A stretch of 64,000 nt of DNA from assembly GCF_003931855.1 (NCBI RefSeq), contig NZ_CP034248.1:2356001-2420000 (forward strand). Direction: 5' to 3'. The translations under genes and the position numbers were made by a program. Of the stretch, positions 25,810-36,292 are shown piece after piece. The stretch comes from Paenibacillus lentus. GTDB taxonomy: Bacteria; Bacillota; Bacilli; Paenibacillales; Paenibacillaceae. Each line of letters begins with the position of its first letter. The first letter of the stretch is position 1. Under the pieces are notes generated by a model. The model was not told the origin of the DNA. It was given only the letters and a program-made list of their open reading frames with translations, and did no database searches.

Positions 25810-26289
25810 ATGTTCGTATCCGAAAAATATTCCGGAACTCGTGAGGAGCAATACGCTGCTGTTAGGGTACAGCTGCGGACGTTGCTGGAGGGAGAACCTA
25901 ACCGGGTAGCCAATCTCGCCAATGCGGCGGCGCTGCTGAATCAATTTCTGGAGCAAATCAATTGGGTTGGCTTTTACTTATATGAAGACGGCGAGCTCGT
26001 ATTGGGCCCGTTTCAAGGATTGCCGGCCTGCATCCGTATTCCGCTGGGCAGGGGCGTATGCGGGACAGCGGCCAAGCAGCGCACTACTGTGCTGGTGGAT
26101 GATGTCGAGCAGTTTCCAGGCCATATTGCCTGCGATGCCGCTTCCCGTTCGGAAATTGTCGTACCGTTGATCAAGGATGGCGATTTGCTCGGCGTGCTGG
26201 ATATCGACAGCCCGGTGACCAGCCGGTTTGATGAGCTGGACCGCGAGCAGCTAGAGCAATTTGTGGAAGAGCTTGTGCGCCATTTGTAA
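25810..26289 (+). CDS. Free methionine-(R)-sulfoxide reductase (GAF domain)
   Basis: The 159-residue product is one GAF domain of the fRMsr/YtsP family, which reduces free methionine-R-sulfoxide with thioredoxin. The family's three cysteines are present: C74 (LPACIRI), C84 (RGVCGTA) and C108 (HIACDA). The start at 25810 follows AAAAGGAG; an in-frame ATG at 25744 is farther upstream without a site. The gene is closed by a strong terminator. It is not part of the B. subtilis order at this place. Confidence 0.94.
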   Translation: MFVSEKYSGTREEQYAAVRVQLRTLLEGEPNRVANLANAAALLNQFLEQINWVGFYLYEDGELVLGPFQGLPACIRIPLGRGVCGTAAKQRTTVLVDDVEQFPGHIACDAASRSEIVVPLIKDGDLLGVLDIDSPVTSRFDELDREQLEQFVEELVRHL

Positions 26290-26303
26290 ATAACCGAGGA
26301 TGG

Positions 26304-26353
26304 GAAAGCCCTCTTCTCTCGCCTTATCAAAGGCGGGTGAAGAGGGCTTTGTT
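26304..26353 (+). terminator. Rho-independent terminator after the fRMsr gene
   Basis: AAAGCCCTCTTC...GCC and GGC...GAAGAGGGCTTT form a long stem followed by GTTTTG. It lies between convergent genes. Confidence 0.88.
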
Positions 26354-26369
26354 TTGCATCTATAATGCG

Positions 26370-27506
<1,137 letters not shown>

Positions 27507-27692
27507 CTATATCACTCCTTTGGCGGTTTCCCTGTCGATATTTTATCATAAGCAGCTCGCTAGAGCGATGATGCAGCATTGTCAAAACAATGTAATCAAT
27601 TTACGCAGGAAGCCAGCCTGTTTTATTTTCAAAAAGACCGGGGATGTGTTACGATAAACATAGGTTAATGATAGGAATAGGGAGATATTCGG

Positions 27693-27761
27693 ATGACATG
27701 TCCTACCGATGTGGACAAAGCTCCCTGTTATATCTTATTGATCCAAAGTTCAATTATATAA
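27693..27761 (+). CDS. Possible 22-residue leader peptide upstream of cymR
   Basis: A short frame starts at ATG 27693 after GGGAGA and reads MTCPTDVDKAPC followed by a hydrophobic end (YILLIQSSII). It has two Cys codons (TGT) in 22. It ends 32 bases before the cymR start. It may be a leader peptide of a cysteine-regulated locus, or chance. No family is known to me. Confidence 0.25.
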   Translation: MTCPTDVDKAPCYILLIQSSII

Positions 27762-27793
27762 ATATTACTTGAAAATTGAAAGAGGTGGCTTCT

Positions 27794-28213
27794 TTGAAGA
27801 TTTCCACAAAAGGACGCTATGGCTTAACAATCATGATGGAGCTCGCTGCAAAGTTCGGTGAAGGGCCTACTTCCTTGAAGAGCATTGCTGAGAAAAACCA
27901 GCTATCTGAACACTATTTAGAGCAATTAATTGCCCCACTGCGCAACGCAGGGCTTGTGAAGAGCGTACGTGGTGCTTATGGGGGTTATATATTATCGCGG
28001 GCGGCCGAAGAGATTACAGCAGGGGATATTATCCGCGTATTGGAAGGGCCAATTTCACCAGTAGACTTCACGGAGGAGGATGATCCAGCCAAGCGGGATC
28101 TATGGCTGCGCATTCGCGACGGCATCGCTGAGGTGCTGGACTCGACGACTTTGGATAATCTAATTAATTTTGAAGAGCAGGGCGCGGATCAAAATTACAT
28201 GTTTTATATTTGA
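27794..28213 (+). CDS. cymR: Rrf2-family regulator, CymR-like
   Basis: The 139-residue product is an Rrf2 winged-helix protein. It starts MKISTKGRYGLTIMMELA and has the HTH LKSIAEKNQLSEHYLEQLIA and the wing VKSVRGAYGGYIL. It has no cysteine, so unlike IscR it cannot hold an Fe-S cluster through Cys; this fits CymR, the cysteine-metabolism repressor that works with CysK. I chose TTG 27794, 6 bases after AGAGGTGG; TTG 27776 is another option. Its place beside the cysteine desulfurase and mnmA genes matches the cymR-yrvO-trmU neighbourhood of B. subtilis. Confidence 0.88.
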   Translation: MKISTKGRYGLTIMMELAAKFGEGPTSLKSIAEKNQLSEHYLEQLIAPLRNAGLVKSVRGAYGGYILSRAAEEITAGDIIRVLEGPISPVDFTEEDDPAKRDLWLRIRDGIAEVLDSTTLDNLINFEEQGADQNYMFYI

Positions 28214-28226
28214 AATTAAGGTATCT

Positions 28227-28269
28227 AGTTAACCCACCAACCGTATAGGTTGGTGGGTTAACTTTTTTT
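28227..28269 (+). terminator. Strong Rho-independent terminator after cymR
   Basis: A perfect 16-bp stem, AGTTAACCCACCAACC and its complement, has a 5-base loop and is followed by TTTTTTC. Confidence 0.95.
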
Positions 28270-28474
28270 CTAGGTACTTGGCCGATTTTTCCTCACTTGA
28301 TCCTATCAACCACCAAATAAAAAGCCGAGAAATAATCTCGACCCTATTTGTTGGTATGATTTTGTTGGTTTGCAATTATAGGCGATAACCGTTTTCGATG
28401 ACCCGTGACAGCCGTCCAATCCTTTAGTTGATCCGCACAATAAACTGTTGATGATCAACTTTGGAGGTGACTGT

Positions 28475-29257
28475 ATGCACAGACAGATGAGAAAAAAGTA
28501 TGTTCATCCGGCTAAAAAATTCAAGAAAGGCTTTCCGAAAAAAATCGTTAAAGTAAAACGTAAGATTGTTATCAACGCCCCGCAAGGTTTGCCAGGGCCT
28601 GAGGGTCCACAGGGACCGCAGGGTCCTGGTGGAGTGCAAGGGCCTCCAGGGCCGGCAGGTATTCAGGGGCTTCCAGGGATACCGGGGCCACAAGGCATAC
28701 CCGGCCCACAAGGTATTCCTGGACCACAGGGCGAAAGAGGCCTGCCAGGAGAACCTGGTCCCGCCGGACCAACAGGACCAACAGGCCCAGTCGGCCCCGC
28801 CGGCGCAACTGGGCCGGCAGGACCAGCAGGACCAGAAGGCGCAGGAATCAGCGACTTTTTAAGCATTTTCCGATCCGATCCAGGCACGGGAACGGATACG
28901 GTACCCGGCAACACGGCTGTAGTCTTTAATGGAACGCTTGCAAATGTCGGCGGGGCCTTTGCGTTTACTGCACCGTCTGGTACAATCACGATTAATGAGA
29001 CGGGAACTTATTTGATTAACTTTACGGTGCATAATCAAGGGAATGCAGACTTCAATTTAACCGTCAATGGAAGTCCTGTTACTCCCACTCCTTTCACGGG
29101 TAATGGAGGCGGCCCGACTTCGGCAGAAGTCATTATTACGGTCACCACTGTCCCGACAACGATTCAACTCGTGAATGCCAATGCTACGCCTGCTCAACTC
29201 CATAACTTAACGAATACGACGCTAACTATATTAAAGCTGGCTCCACTGGCTCCTTAA
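28475..29257 (+). CDS. Collagen-like repeat protein with BclA-type C-terminal domain
   Basis: The 260-residue product has a very basic N-terminus (about 1-35, [17 protein letters not shown]). A Gly-X-Y collagen-like segment of about 29 triplets follows (residues 39-125; many GPQ, GPA and GPT units). The C-terminal about 130 residues form a beta-rich domain like that of BclA exosporium filaments ([18 protein letters not shown]). Such proteins form trimeric stalks on spores or cells. There is no signal peptide, which fits spore-surface assembly from the mother cell. The start is set by TTGGAGGTGA before ATG 28475. It sits alone between cymR and the cysteine desulfurase gene, which are adjacent in B. 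subtilis. Confidence 0.9.
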   Translation: MHRQMRKKYVHPAKKFKKGFPKKIVKVKRKIVINAPQGLPGPEGPQGPQGPGGVQGPPGPAGIQGLPGIPGPQGIPGPQGIPGPQGERGLPGEPGPAGPTGPTGPVGPAGATGPAGPAGPEGAGISDFLSIFRSDPGTGTDTVPGNTAVVFNGTLANVGGAFAFTAPSGTITINETGTYLINFTVHNQGNADFNLTVNGSPVTPTPFTGNGGGPTSAEVIITVTTVPTTIQLVNANATPAQLHNLTNTTLTILKLAPLAP

Positions 29258-29287
29258 AAGGAATAAATAAGCTTGCCGTTTGTGATT

Positions 29288-29315
29288 AACCTGCCTTTAT
29301 GGGCAGGTTTTTTTA
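29288..29315 (+). terminator. Rho-independent terminator after the collagen-like gene
   Basis: AACCTGCC and GGCAGGTT form the stem with a 4-5 base loop, followed by TTTTTA. Confidence 0.92.
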
Positions 29316-29449
29316 GATATATCAAGCCGTGAGAATTCGAATGAGGAACTTCTTTCATAATATTATATGAAGGCCATTCCAATTAGACTGTATGAATATA
29401 GCATAGCATCTGACCATTTCCATTTTGCTGCTAAGCAGTCCCGTAAATA

Positions 29450-29704
29450 TTATTTTATCCGATAAGTACGATGATGCTTCGTCTGTTGTTTCGGGCGAGG
29501 CTTTTCTATTTTGTCAATGGGAATGATGCGAGTAACATGTGCGATTTCCTCCAGCAGAAACCATAAGGCGCCCTCAACCGTGCGAAGCTGCACCTTCTTC
29601 GGATCTGCCCCCCATTTGGGCAGCCCGCGCATCGTATCACCGGACTCCAGTATTATGACGACTTCCTGCTCTAGCGTAACCGCCATTTTTAGTTCGTGCA
29701 TCAT
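29450..29704 (-). CDS. Small hypothetical protein, Sm-like appearance
   Basis: The 84-residue product starts at the ATG ending at 29704, 7 bases after AAGGAG; a GTG two codons earlier is too close. The sequence HELKMAVTLEQEVVIILESG and later VQLRTVEGALWFLLEEIAHV suggests a small beta-barrel resembling an Sm/SH3-like fold. The tail is basic (KPRPKQQTKHHRTYRIK), which would suit RNA or DNA contact. This is only a fold-level impression and no function can be given. The gene lies between the collagen-like gene and the cysteine desulfurase gene, on the opposite strand. Confidence 0.6.
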   Translation of the reverse strand: MMHELKMAVTLEQEVVIILESGDTMRGLPKWGADPKKVQLRTVEGALWFLLEEIAHVTRIIPIDKIEKPRPKQQTKHHRTYRIK

Positions 29705-29899
29705 TCTCACGCTCCTTGTTATTTATACTTCTATCATCGGTATGTTGCCCTAGAAAATAAAGAGAAAAACAAGATAAGTTATACATTTGCTGGACACCTG
29801 GTTAGTGCGGCGTTATGATGGGAATGTTTCCGGGGAATAATACACTAAAACGCATGAATTTAGGTTGTCTTTCCAACCTTTCAAAGATAGGTGATTTTG

Positions 29900-31057
29900 A
29901 TGAGAAAAATATATTTGGATCATGCGGCCTCGACTCCGATGCATCCGGAGGTTGCTGAGGCGATGATGACGGTTATGACCGAAAAATTTGGAAACGCGTC
30001 AAGCGTTCATTCCTTTGGTCGGGAAGCGAAGCGGATGGTGAACGGAGCGCGGGACCGACTGGCGGCTTCTCTCGGCTGCAAGCCTGAGGAACTTGTGTTT
30101 ACGGGAGGCGGCACCGAGAGCGATAATCTGGCGTTATTCGGTACAATACAGGCTAAAAAATCACGCGGTAAGCACATTATAACGACAGCCATAGAGCACC
30201 ATGCCGTACTGCATTCCTGTCAGCAGCTGGAGAAGGTAGGATTTGAGGTGACGTATCTTCCAGTTGATCGAACTGGTCGCGTCCATCCAGAGCAGGTTGC
30301 CGAGGCGCTGCGCCCGGATACCATACTGGTCAGTATTATGTATGGCAACAATGAGGTCGGTACACTGCAGCCGATCATGGAAATCGGAGAAATTATTCGC
30401 AGCAAAAACGCTGATACGGTATTCCATGTGGATGCTGTACAGGCCTTAGGAGCGGTTCCGATTCATTGCAATGAATTCCCGGTTGATCTTATTAGCTTTT
30501 CCTCGCATAAAATTAATGGACCTCAAGGCGTAGGGGCACTGTACATTCGAAAAAAATTAATGATTGAGCCGATCATATACGGTGGACTACAGGAGAAGAA
30601 AAGGCGAGCAGGTACGGAGAATATGGCCGGGATCATCGGTTTTGCCAAAGCCGCGGAGCTTGCTGCTGACGGTCTGTTCAGGAGGAGGGAGCAGGATTTG
30701 CACATGCGCTCCACCTTGCTGACAAGTCTTGAGCGAACGGTTGGCCGCGATCATTATAAAGTCAATGGAAGCGAAGAGTTTTATTTGCCGCATATTGTAA
30801 ATATCAGCTTTCCGGAAATGCAGACAGAGACGATGCTGATGAATCTTGATATGGAAGGAATAGCAGTAGCCAGCGGTTCTGCCTGCACATCGGGATCGCT
30901 TGAACCATCGCATGTGCTCGAAGCCATGAATCTCCCACAAAATCTTTTGCGTTCAGCGATTCGGTTTAGCTTTGGTTTGGGTAATACTAGTGAAGAAATC
31001 GAGTATACCGCTGAAAAAGTTGGAACCATCCTAACCCGTCTTCGTAAAAAATTATAA
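29900..31057 (+). CDS. Cysteine desulfurase (NifS/YrvO-like)
   Basis: The 385-residue product is a PLP enzyme that takes sulfur from cysteine. PLP is held by K204 in SSHKINGPQG, with H101 in IEHHAV and D178 in HVDAVQ near the ring. The persulfide Cys is C329 in SGSACTSG. ATG 29900 follows AGGTGA; GTG 29891 is less likely. By position next to cymR and mnmA it corresponds to YrvO, which feeds sulfur to MnmA for tRNA thiolation. A general role in Fe-S assembly is not excluded. Confidence 0.95.
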   Translation: MRKIYLDHAASTPMHPEVAEAMMTVMTEKFGNASSVHSFGREAKRMVNGARDRLAASLGCKPEELVFTGGGTESDNLALFGTIQAKKSRGKHIITTAIEHHAVLHSCQQLEKVGFEVTYLPVDRTGRVHPEQVAEALRPDTILVSIMYGNNEVGTLQPIMEIGEIIRSKNADTVFHVDAVQALGAVPIHCNEFPVDLISFSSHKINGPQGVGALYIRKKLMIEPIIYGGLQEKKRRAGTENMAGIIGFAKAAELAADGLFRRREQDLHMRSTLLTSLERTVGRDHYKVNGSEEFYLPHIVNISFPEMQTETMLMNLDMEGIAVASGSACTSGSLEPSHVLEAMNLPQNLLRSAIRFSFGLGNTSEEIEYTAEKVGTILTRLRKKL

Positions 31058-31150
31058 TGGGCTTACGCTTGTAAACCATCAGGAAAGGAGGGTGTGTTCG
31101 CTTTTTCACAAGTGAGCTGCAATAAGCCCAGCGAGGAGGGACCTGAACTT

Positions 31151-31672
31151 ATGAGACTGCAAGATATGATAGGCTTATCCGTCTTTGATGTAGAAGGCGG
31201 TAAGCAGGTCGGTAAAGTCCTCGATGTGATGTTGAATGAAGATTGGACTATCTCAGGGATTACGCTAGAGGGCAAGGCTTTATTTTCCTCTAATTGTAAA
31301 GTGGTGCTCTGGGAAGATATCGTCGCTTACGGCGAGGATGCCGTCATGATTCGCAATCAACAGGCTGTCCGCAGATGGGAAGCCGAGAATATACAGCTTA
31401 CCTTCATTTCAGGTAACGGCAAATTGAAGGAACTTCCTGTTCTCACGGAGGACGGGACGATGATTGGTTATGTTGCGGATGTTTATTTTGAGCAGAATTT
31501 GGGAAATACAATTACTGGTATCGAAATCAGCGATGGATTTATATCCGATCTGATGGAGGGGCGTAAAGTATTGCCTTTTACACCAGGGATGACGAAAGGG
31601 GAAAATGCGATCATGGTCCCCCCGAACAGTGAACAGCGGCTGGATCAGACCATGAATTCTATCCATGAATAG
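31151..31672 (+). CDS. PRC-barrel protein, YrrD-like
   Basis: The 173-residue product contains two PRC-barrel modules. The first starts LQDMIGLSVFDVEGGKQVGK (residues 3-22) and the second lies near residue 98 (LPVLTEDGTMIGYVADVYFE). PRC barrels occur in RimM and in sporulation proteins and mostly mediate binding. In B. subtilis yrrD lies in the same region, between the cysteine desulfurase gene and alaS. GAGGAGGG is 11 bases before the start. The function is not established. Confidence 0.88.
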   Translation: MRLQDMIGLSVFDVEGGKQVGKVLDVMLNEDWTISGITLEGKALFSSNCKVVLWEDIVAYGEDAVMIRNQQAVRRWEAENIQLTFISGNGKLKELPVLTEDGTMIGYVADVYFEQNLGNTITGIEISDGFISDLMEGRKVLPFTPGMTKGENAIMVPPNSEQRLDQTMNSIHE

Positions 31673-31683
31673 GTGATAATTGA

Positions 31684-31896
31684 ATGATGAAATGTCCAAA
31701 TTGCAGCTCCAAGGATATTGGGAAGATCGGTTCCCATCAATTTTATTGTTGGGGATGCTTTATTGAATTAACTGTAAATGGCGAGAAGATGTCTGTATAC
31801 CAAGTCGAGGAAGACGGGACGCTCAGTTCCCTGGACGATTTGTTCTTCGGAGAGGATTTAGGGCAGGATTTCTCGCAAATACAAGCTTCAACTTAA
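31684..31896 (+). CDS. Small zinc-ribbon protein
   Basis: The 70-residue product has two CxxC pairs, MKCPNCSS and FYCWGCFI, which form a zinc ribbon in the first 30 residues. An acidic tail (LDDLFFGEDLGQD) follows. It lies 11 bases after the YrrD-like gene and appears co-transcribed, followed by a terminator. Similar short proteins are found at this site in related Bacillales. No function is known. Confidence 0.85.
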   Translation: MMKCPNCSSKDIGKIGSHQFYCWGCFIELTVNGEKMSVYQVEEDGTLSSLDDLFFGEDLGQDFSQIQAST

Positions 31897-31939
31897 TATG
31901 GTTGGCTACATATAGAATGATCGTCTATATTGGCCGGTG

Positions 31940-31978
31940 GACCCTTCTCTCTTAGTGGGAGAAGGGTCTGTTTTTTTA
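31940..31978 (+). terminator. Rho-independent terminator
   Basis: GACCCTTCTC and GAGAAGGGTC form the stem, followed by TGTTTTTTT. Confidence 0.92.
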
Positions 31979-32052
31979 CTTCAGGCGATTATTTTTAACG
32001 CAGCAGGCAAATACTGACCTATAGCCAGTCCACCGCCAAGGAGGGAACGCGA

Positions 32053-33120
32053 GTGGAACCGATTTATAAAAATAAAATGTTCCGCAATGGAATGTGGATG
32101 CTGCTAGCACTCGTCATTCTCTATTTTATTTGGCTGCTCCGTCCAATGTTTGCTCTTGTCTATGGTTTTCTTAGGGCGGTACTCGCTCCTTTTGTCATAG
32201 CGATGATCATATCCTATATCCTTAATCCTGTAGTGCGGATGCTGGGCGGCCGTAAAGTGCCGAGGACGATGGCGGTGCTGTTAATTTATGCGGTCTTCCT
32301 GACCAGCCTTTCCGTTATATTGATCAATGTGATACCGATGTTCATTGAGCAGCTTGAGGAGCTTGGGGAGCATCTGCCTGAGCTGACATTACATACTCAG
32401 CAAATGATCAATCGCTGGGACAGTAGCTTGCTGCCCGGCAGCATTCGGATGGGGATGAATAATTGGTTCTTCCAATTCGAGCATCGCCTCGCTGATGGAA
32501 TTTCTAATTTTTTAGACAATATCGGAACGACGATCGGAGTCGTCTTCAATGCGTTCATCGTTCCTTTTCTCATTTTCTATATACTTAAAGATTTTGAGGC
32601 ATTCGAGCGTATGATATTGCATTACTTACCGCGTACCCGCCGCAAATCCATCGTTGCTTTATGGAAAGATATCGACGATGCGCTGGGCAATTATGTGCGG
32701 GGGCAGTTGCTCGTTTGCGTCATTATCGGGGTGCTCGCCTATTTCGGTTATATGATTATTGGCATGCCCTTTGCACTGCTGTTTGCTGGAGTCGTTGCCT
32801 TATGCAACATCATCCCTTACCTTGGTCCCTTTCTGGGGGCAGCGCCAGCTTTGGTCATGGCGACAACGATTTCGTGGCGTATGGTGTTAATGGTGATCCT
32901 AGTCAATACGATCTGCCAATTTATTGAGAGCAATATTATCTCTCCTCAGGTTGTGGGGAGATCGCTGCACCTGCACCCGATGCTCATTATTTTCGCCTTG
33001 CTCGTCGGTGGGGAAATCGCTGGCGTAGCGGGCTTGATTCTCGCGGTGCCTTTTTTTGCGGTGGGCAAAGTGCTCATTCAGCATTTTTATACGTATTATG
33101 TTCGCCGTAAAACGGTCTAA
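32053..33120 (+). CDS. AI-2E family transporter, YrrI-like
   Basis: The 355-residue membrane protein starts at GTG 32053, 8 bases after GGAGGG. About seven or eight hydrophobic helices are visible, the first at WMLLALVILYFIWLLRPMFA. Two conserved family segments are VVALCNIIPYLGPFLGAAPA near residue 250 and ESNIISPQVVGRSLHLHPM near residue 295. Members export or gate small solutes, and some were linked to AI-2 or act as Na+/H+ antiporters. In B. subtilis yrrI lies just before alaS, as here. Confidence 0.92.
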   Translation: MEPIYKNKMFRNGMWMLLALVILYFIWLLRPMFALVYGFLRAVLAPFVIAMIISYILNPVVRMLGGRKVPRTMAVLLIYAVFLTSLSVILINVIPMFIEQLEELGEHLPELTLHTQQMINRWDSSLLPGSIRMGMNNWFFQFEHRLADGISNFLDNIGTTIGVVFNAFIVPFLIFYILKDFEAFERMILHYLPRTRRKSIVALWKDIDDALGNYVRGQLLVCVIIGVLAYFGYMIIGMPFALLFAGVVALCNIIPYLGPFLGAAPALVMATTISWRMVLMVILVNTICQFIESNIISPQVVGRSLHLHPMLIIFALLVGGEIAGVAGLILAVPFFAVGKVLIQHFYTYYVRRKTV

Positions 33121-33126
33121 ACCGCA

Positions 33127-33155
33127 TTGACAGCGCGAATTTCGCCTTATATACT
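33127..33155 (+). promoter_or_regulatory. Sigma-A-type promoter of alaS
   Basis: TTGACA (33127-33132) and TATACT (33150-33155) have a 17-base spacer, about 35 bases before the T-box stem I. Confidence 0.85.
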
Positions 33156-33192
33156 TATTAATGATTTATTTACGATGCATAAGATGCAAATC

Positions 33193-33484
33193 GTTGACGA
33201 AATGAAGTACGTCCATGTTCACTGTTCCAGAGAAGGCGTTCCTTCGCGAAGCTGCGGTCAATTCGCACTATACGGCAGAATCGCGTTGGCTGAAAGAACC
33301 CGATCATTGACCGGACGGAAAGCTAATTTCAGAGAGCGAAGCAAATTCGCCGGGTGGTTCCCGTTATAGAATCGTTCGAGGCGATCGTTCTTCAGATTTA
33401 TGGTCATAGGCATGATCTGAAATACGATAACCAGGGTGGTACCGCGAGTTAATCGTCCCTGATGTTCAGGGGCGTTTTTTCTAT
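33193..33484 (+). promoter_or_regulatory. T-box leader of alaS, Ala (GCU) specifier
   Basis: Stem I is clear: GAAAT at 33199-33203 pairs with ATTTC at 33326-33330, and CGTCC pairs with GGACG above the specifier loop. The loop has AGTA on the 5' side and GAA-A-GCT on the 3' side, giving specifier GCU (33322-33324), an Ala codon. The T-box sequence AGGGTGGTACCGCG is at 33434-33447. The terminator CGTCCCTGA / TCAGGGGCG plus TTTTTT ends the leader. Uncharged tRNA-Ala would allow alaS expression. Confidence 0.95.
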
Positions 33485-33537
33485 TTTTCAGTGAAAATCA
33501 TTATGATCAATCATGATCTACTTAGGAGGAGCTCTTT

Positions 33538-36162
33538 ATGAAGTCAAGTGAAATTCGATCCAAATGGCTGGACTTTTTCGCCAGTAAAGGACATAAAATT
33601 GAGCCTAGCGCATCCCTCGTTCCCCATAACGATCCTTCATTATTGTGGATTAATGCTGGAATGGCCCCATTAAAGCCTTATTTCGACGGCAGGGTGAAGC
33701 CGGACAATCCCCGTATTGCGAATTCGCAGAAATGTATTCGTACGAATGATATTGAGAATGTAGGGAAGACACGGCGCCATCATACCTTTTTTGAGATGCT
33801 GGGCAACTTCTCGATCGGCGATTACTTCAAAGAAGAGGCTATTACTTGGGCCTGGGAGTTCCTTACGGGTAAGGAATGGATCGGATTCGATCCCGAACGC
33901 CTATCCGTAACGGTCTATCCTGAGGATGAGGAGGCTTACAAGCTGTGGAATGAGAAGATCGGCATCCCTGCGGAGAGAATTATTAAGTTAGAGGATAACT
34001 TCTGGGATATCGGCGAAGGACCATGCGGGCCTTGTACGGAAATTTTCTACGACCGCGGCGATGCTTACGGCGATTTGTCTGATCCGGATTGCACACCGGG
34101 CGGAGAGAATGAGCGCTTCCTTGAAGTGTGGAATCTCGTCTTCTCGCAATTCAATCATAACAAGGACGGCAGCTACACACCGCTACCTAACAAAAATATT
34201 GATACCGGAGCAGGATTGGAACGGTTTGCTTCCATTTTGCAGAACGTAAACTCCAATTTCGATACGGATTTGTTCATGCCGATTATCGATGATACAGCCA
34301 AAATATCCGGGGTTCAATACGGGGCAAGCGAAGATAGTGATGTAGCGATGAAAGTTATAGCTGATCATATTCGTACAGTTGCTTTTGCTGTAGCTGACGG
34401 CGTGCTGCCGTCCAACGAAGGACGCGGATATGTCATCCGTCGCCTGCTGCGCCGTGCTGTCCGCTACGGAAAGACGCTGGGGCTGGACAAACCGTTTATG
34501 TATAGCCTGGTGAAGACGGTTGGCGATATTATGGGCAGCTACTATAGCGATATTGTTGCGAAGCGGGATTTTATTGAGAAGGTCATTCGTACGGAGGAAG
34601 AGCGGTTCCATGAAACACTGAGCGATGGACTGGCTATTCTGTCTGAGATTAGCGAGGCAGCCAAGGCGGAAGGCCGCTCGGTCATTAGCGGGGCAGATGC
34701 GTTCAAGCTGTATGACACATATGGCTTTCCGCTAGACCTCACCGAGGATTTTGCAGCGGAGCATGGCTTGACTGTAGATCGTGAGGGCTTTGAGTCTGAA
34801 ATGGAGGGACAGCGCAAGCGTGCCCGGGCTGCAAGTCATAAAGGCGGAAGCATGTCCGTGCAAGGCGGGGTGTTGGCTGATTTTACGACTAAAACGGAAT
34901 TCGTTGGATATAATGAGCTAGAAACGTCAACTAGCATATTAGCTATAATAGCGAATGACACATTTGTCGATGTGTTATCTGCCGGAGAGAGCGGCCAAGT
35001 TATTTTGGAGACAACTCCTTTCTACGCCGAGAGCGGTGGCCAAGTGAGCGATAAAGGGGCAATTCTGAGTGAATCGGGCAACGCTGATGTAGAAGGGTTG
35101 TTTAAAGCGCCGCGTGGACAGCATGTTCATCAAGTGTTGGTAAAGTCGGGCGAACTGCGTGTGGGAGCAGTGGTAAAGGCTCAAGTGGATCGGAAGCTGC
35201 GCAGCGGGATTTTGAAAAATCATACAGCTACGCATTTGCTTCACAAAGCGCTCAAAGAAGTGCTTGGCGAGCATGTTAACCAAGCCGGCTCCTTAGTCGA
35301 GCCGCAGCGCCTGCGCTTTGACTTCTCGCATCTCGGCAGTATTTCTTCCGAGGAACTGGCTGAGATCGAGCGCAAGGTAAATGAGCAAATTTGGAATGCA
35401 CTGGACGTTGTGATTGAATATAAGCCGATTGACGAAGCCAAAGCGATGGGGGCTATGGCGCTGTTCGGCGAGAAGTATGGTGACATTGTCCGCGTCGTTC
35501 AGGTTGGCGGCTACAGTCTGGAGCTTTGCGGAGGCTGTCATGTAAACAATACAGCGGAGATCGGTCTGTTTAAGTTGATCAGCGAAAGCGGCATCGGCTC
35601 GGGAGTACGCCGCATTGAGGCGGTAACCGGCAGCGGGGCTTACTTGTACATGGATGGTCAGCTGGAGCTCTTGAAACAATCCGCATCGCTGCTGAAATCA
35701 AATGTAAATGAAGTGCCGAAGCGGATCGAGGCGCTCTATCAGCAGTTGAAGGAGCTTGGGCGCGAGAACGAATCGCTGCAGAGCAAGCTGAGCCGGGTTG
35801 AAGCCGGGGAACTGACGAGTCGTATCGTCGAGGTAGGAGGAACCAAACTGCTTGCGGCACGTGTAGAAGCAGCAAGTATGGATATGTTAAGGAATTTGGT
35901 AGACGAATTGAAAATTAAGGTGCCGGATGCCGTCCTAGTACTTGGCGCAGCGATGGACGATAAAGTCAATTTTGTCGTAGCCGTACCGCAGGAGCAGGTG
36001 AAGCAGGGAATTCACGCCGGCAAGCTTGTTAAGGAAGTTGCTGCTGTATGCGGCGGCGGAGGAGGAGGTCGACCGGATATGGCTCAAGCCGGCGGCAAAG
36101 ATGTCTCTAAGCTGGAGGAAGCTTTGAAGGTCGCGGAATCATGGATTGCATCGCAGCGGTAG
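33538..36162 (+). CDS. alaS: Alanyl-tRNA synthetase
   Basis: The 874-residue product has the full bacterial AlaRS length. The class II catalytic core fills the N-terminal about 440 residues ([20 protein letters not shown]; motif 2 near [19 protein letters not shown]). The editing domain follows, with [12 protein letters not shown] (zinc-binding histidines) near residue 562 and [13 protein letters not shown] near residue 663. A coiled coil (about 715-760) leads to the C-Ala domain with its glycine-rich [23 protein letters not shown] precedes the ATG. Confidence 0.97.
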   Translation: MKSSEIRSKWLDFFASKGHKIEPSASLVPHNDPSLLWINAGMAPLKPYFDGRVKPDNPRIANSQKCIRTNDIENVGKTRRHHTFFEMLGNFSIGDYFKEEAITWAWEFLTGKEWIGFDPERLSVTVYPEDEEAYKLWNEKIGIPAERIIKLEDNFWDIGEGPCGPCTEIFYDRGDAYGDLSDPDCTPGGENERFLEVWNLVFSQFNHNKDGSYTPLPNKNIDTGAGLERFASILQNVNSNFDTDLFMPIIDDTAKISGVQYGASEDSDVAMKVIADHIRTVAFAVADGVLPSNEGRGYVIRRLLRRAVRYGKTLGLDKPFMYSLVKTVGDIMGSYYSDIVAKRDFIEKVIRTEEERFHETLSDGLAILSEISEAAKAEGRSVISGADAFKLYDTYGFPLDLTEDFAAEHGLTVDREGFESEMEGQRKRARAASHKGGSMSVQGGVLADFTTKTEFVGYNELETSTSILAIIANDTFVDVLSAGESGQVILETTPFYAESGGQVSDKGAILSESGNADVEGLFKAPRGQHVHQVLVKSGELRVGAVVKAQVDRKLRSGILKNHTATHLLHKALKEVLGEHVNQAGSLVEPQRLRFDFSHLGSISSEELAEIERKVNEQIWNALDVVIEYKPIDEAKAMGAMALFGEKYGDIVRVVQVGGYSLELCGGCHVNNTAEIGLFKLISESGIGSGVRRIEAVTGSGAYLYMDGQLELLKQSASLLKSNVNEVPKRIEALYQQLKELGRENESLQSKLSRVEAGELTSRIVEVGGTKLLAARVEAASMDMLRNLVDELKIKVPDAVLVLGAAMDDKVNFVVAVPQEQVKQGIHAGKLVKEVAAVCGGGGGGRPDMAQAGGKDVSKLEEALKVAESWIASQR

Positions 36163-36207
36163 GTTATTGTTAATTCAATATGGTAACCGAAAATTTCCTT
36201 AAAGAAC

Positions 36208-36220
36208 CTACAATATGTTA
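36208..36220 (+). promoter_or_regulatory. Possible extended -10 promoter of ireB
   Basis: ATATGTTATAGT carries a TG-T-TATAGT extended -10. No good -35 is seen. Confidence 0.4.
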
Positions 36221-36292
36221 TAGTAAGGGGAGACTAAGAGGAAACCAGACTGCGATCAAGAAGACGTATGTCTTAAGAAGCGAGGTGTCATC

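Noticed and set aside
28270..28474. Possible riboswitch before the collagen-like gene
   Set aside because: Some inverted repeats are present (CCACCAAATA / TATTTGTTGG), but I could match no known riboswitch class.
28590..28850. Short direct repeats that could suggest a CRISPR array or tandem repeat
   Set aside because: They are 9-base collagen Gly-X-Y codon repeats within a real coding frame, with no spacer structure.
33127..33369. 80-aa frame before alaS
   Set aside because: It overlaps the promoter and stem I of a clear T-box leader.
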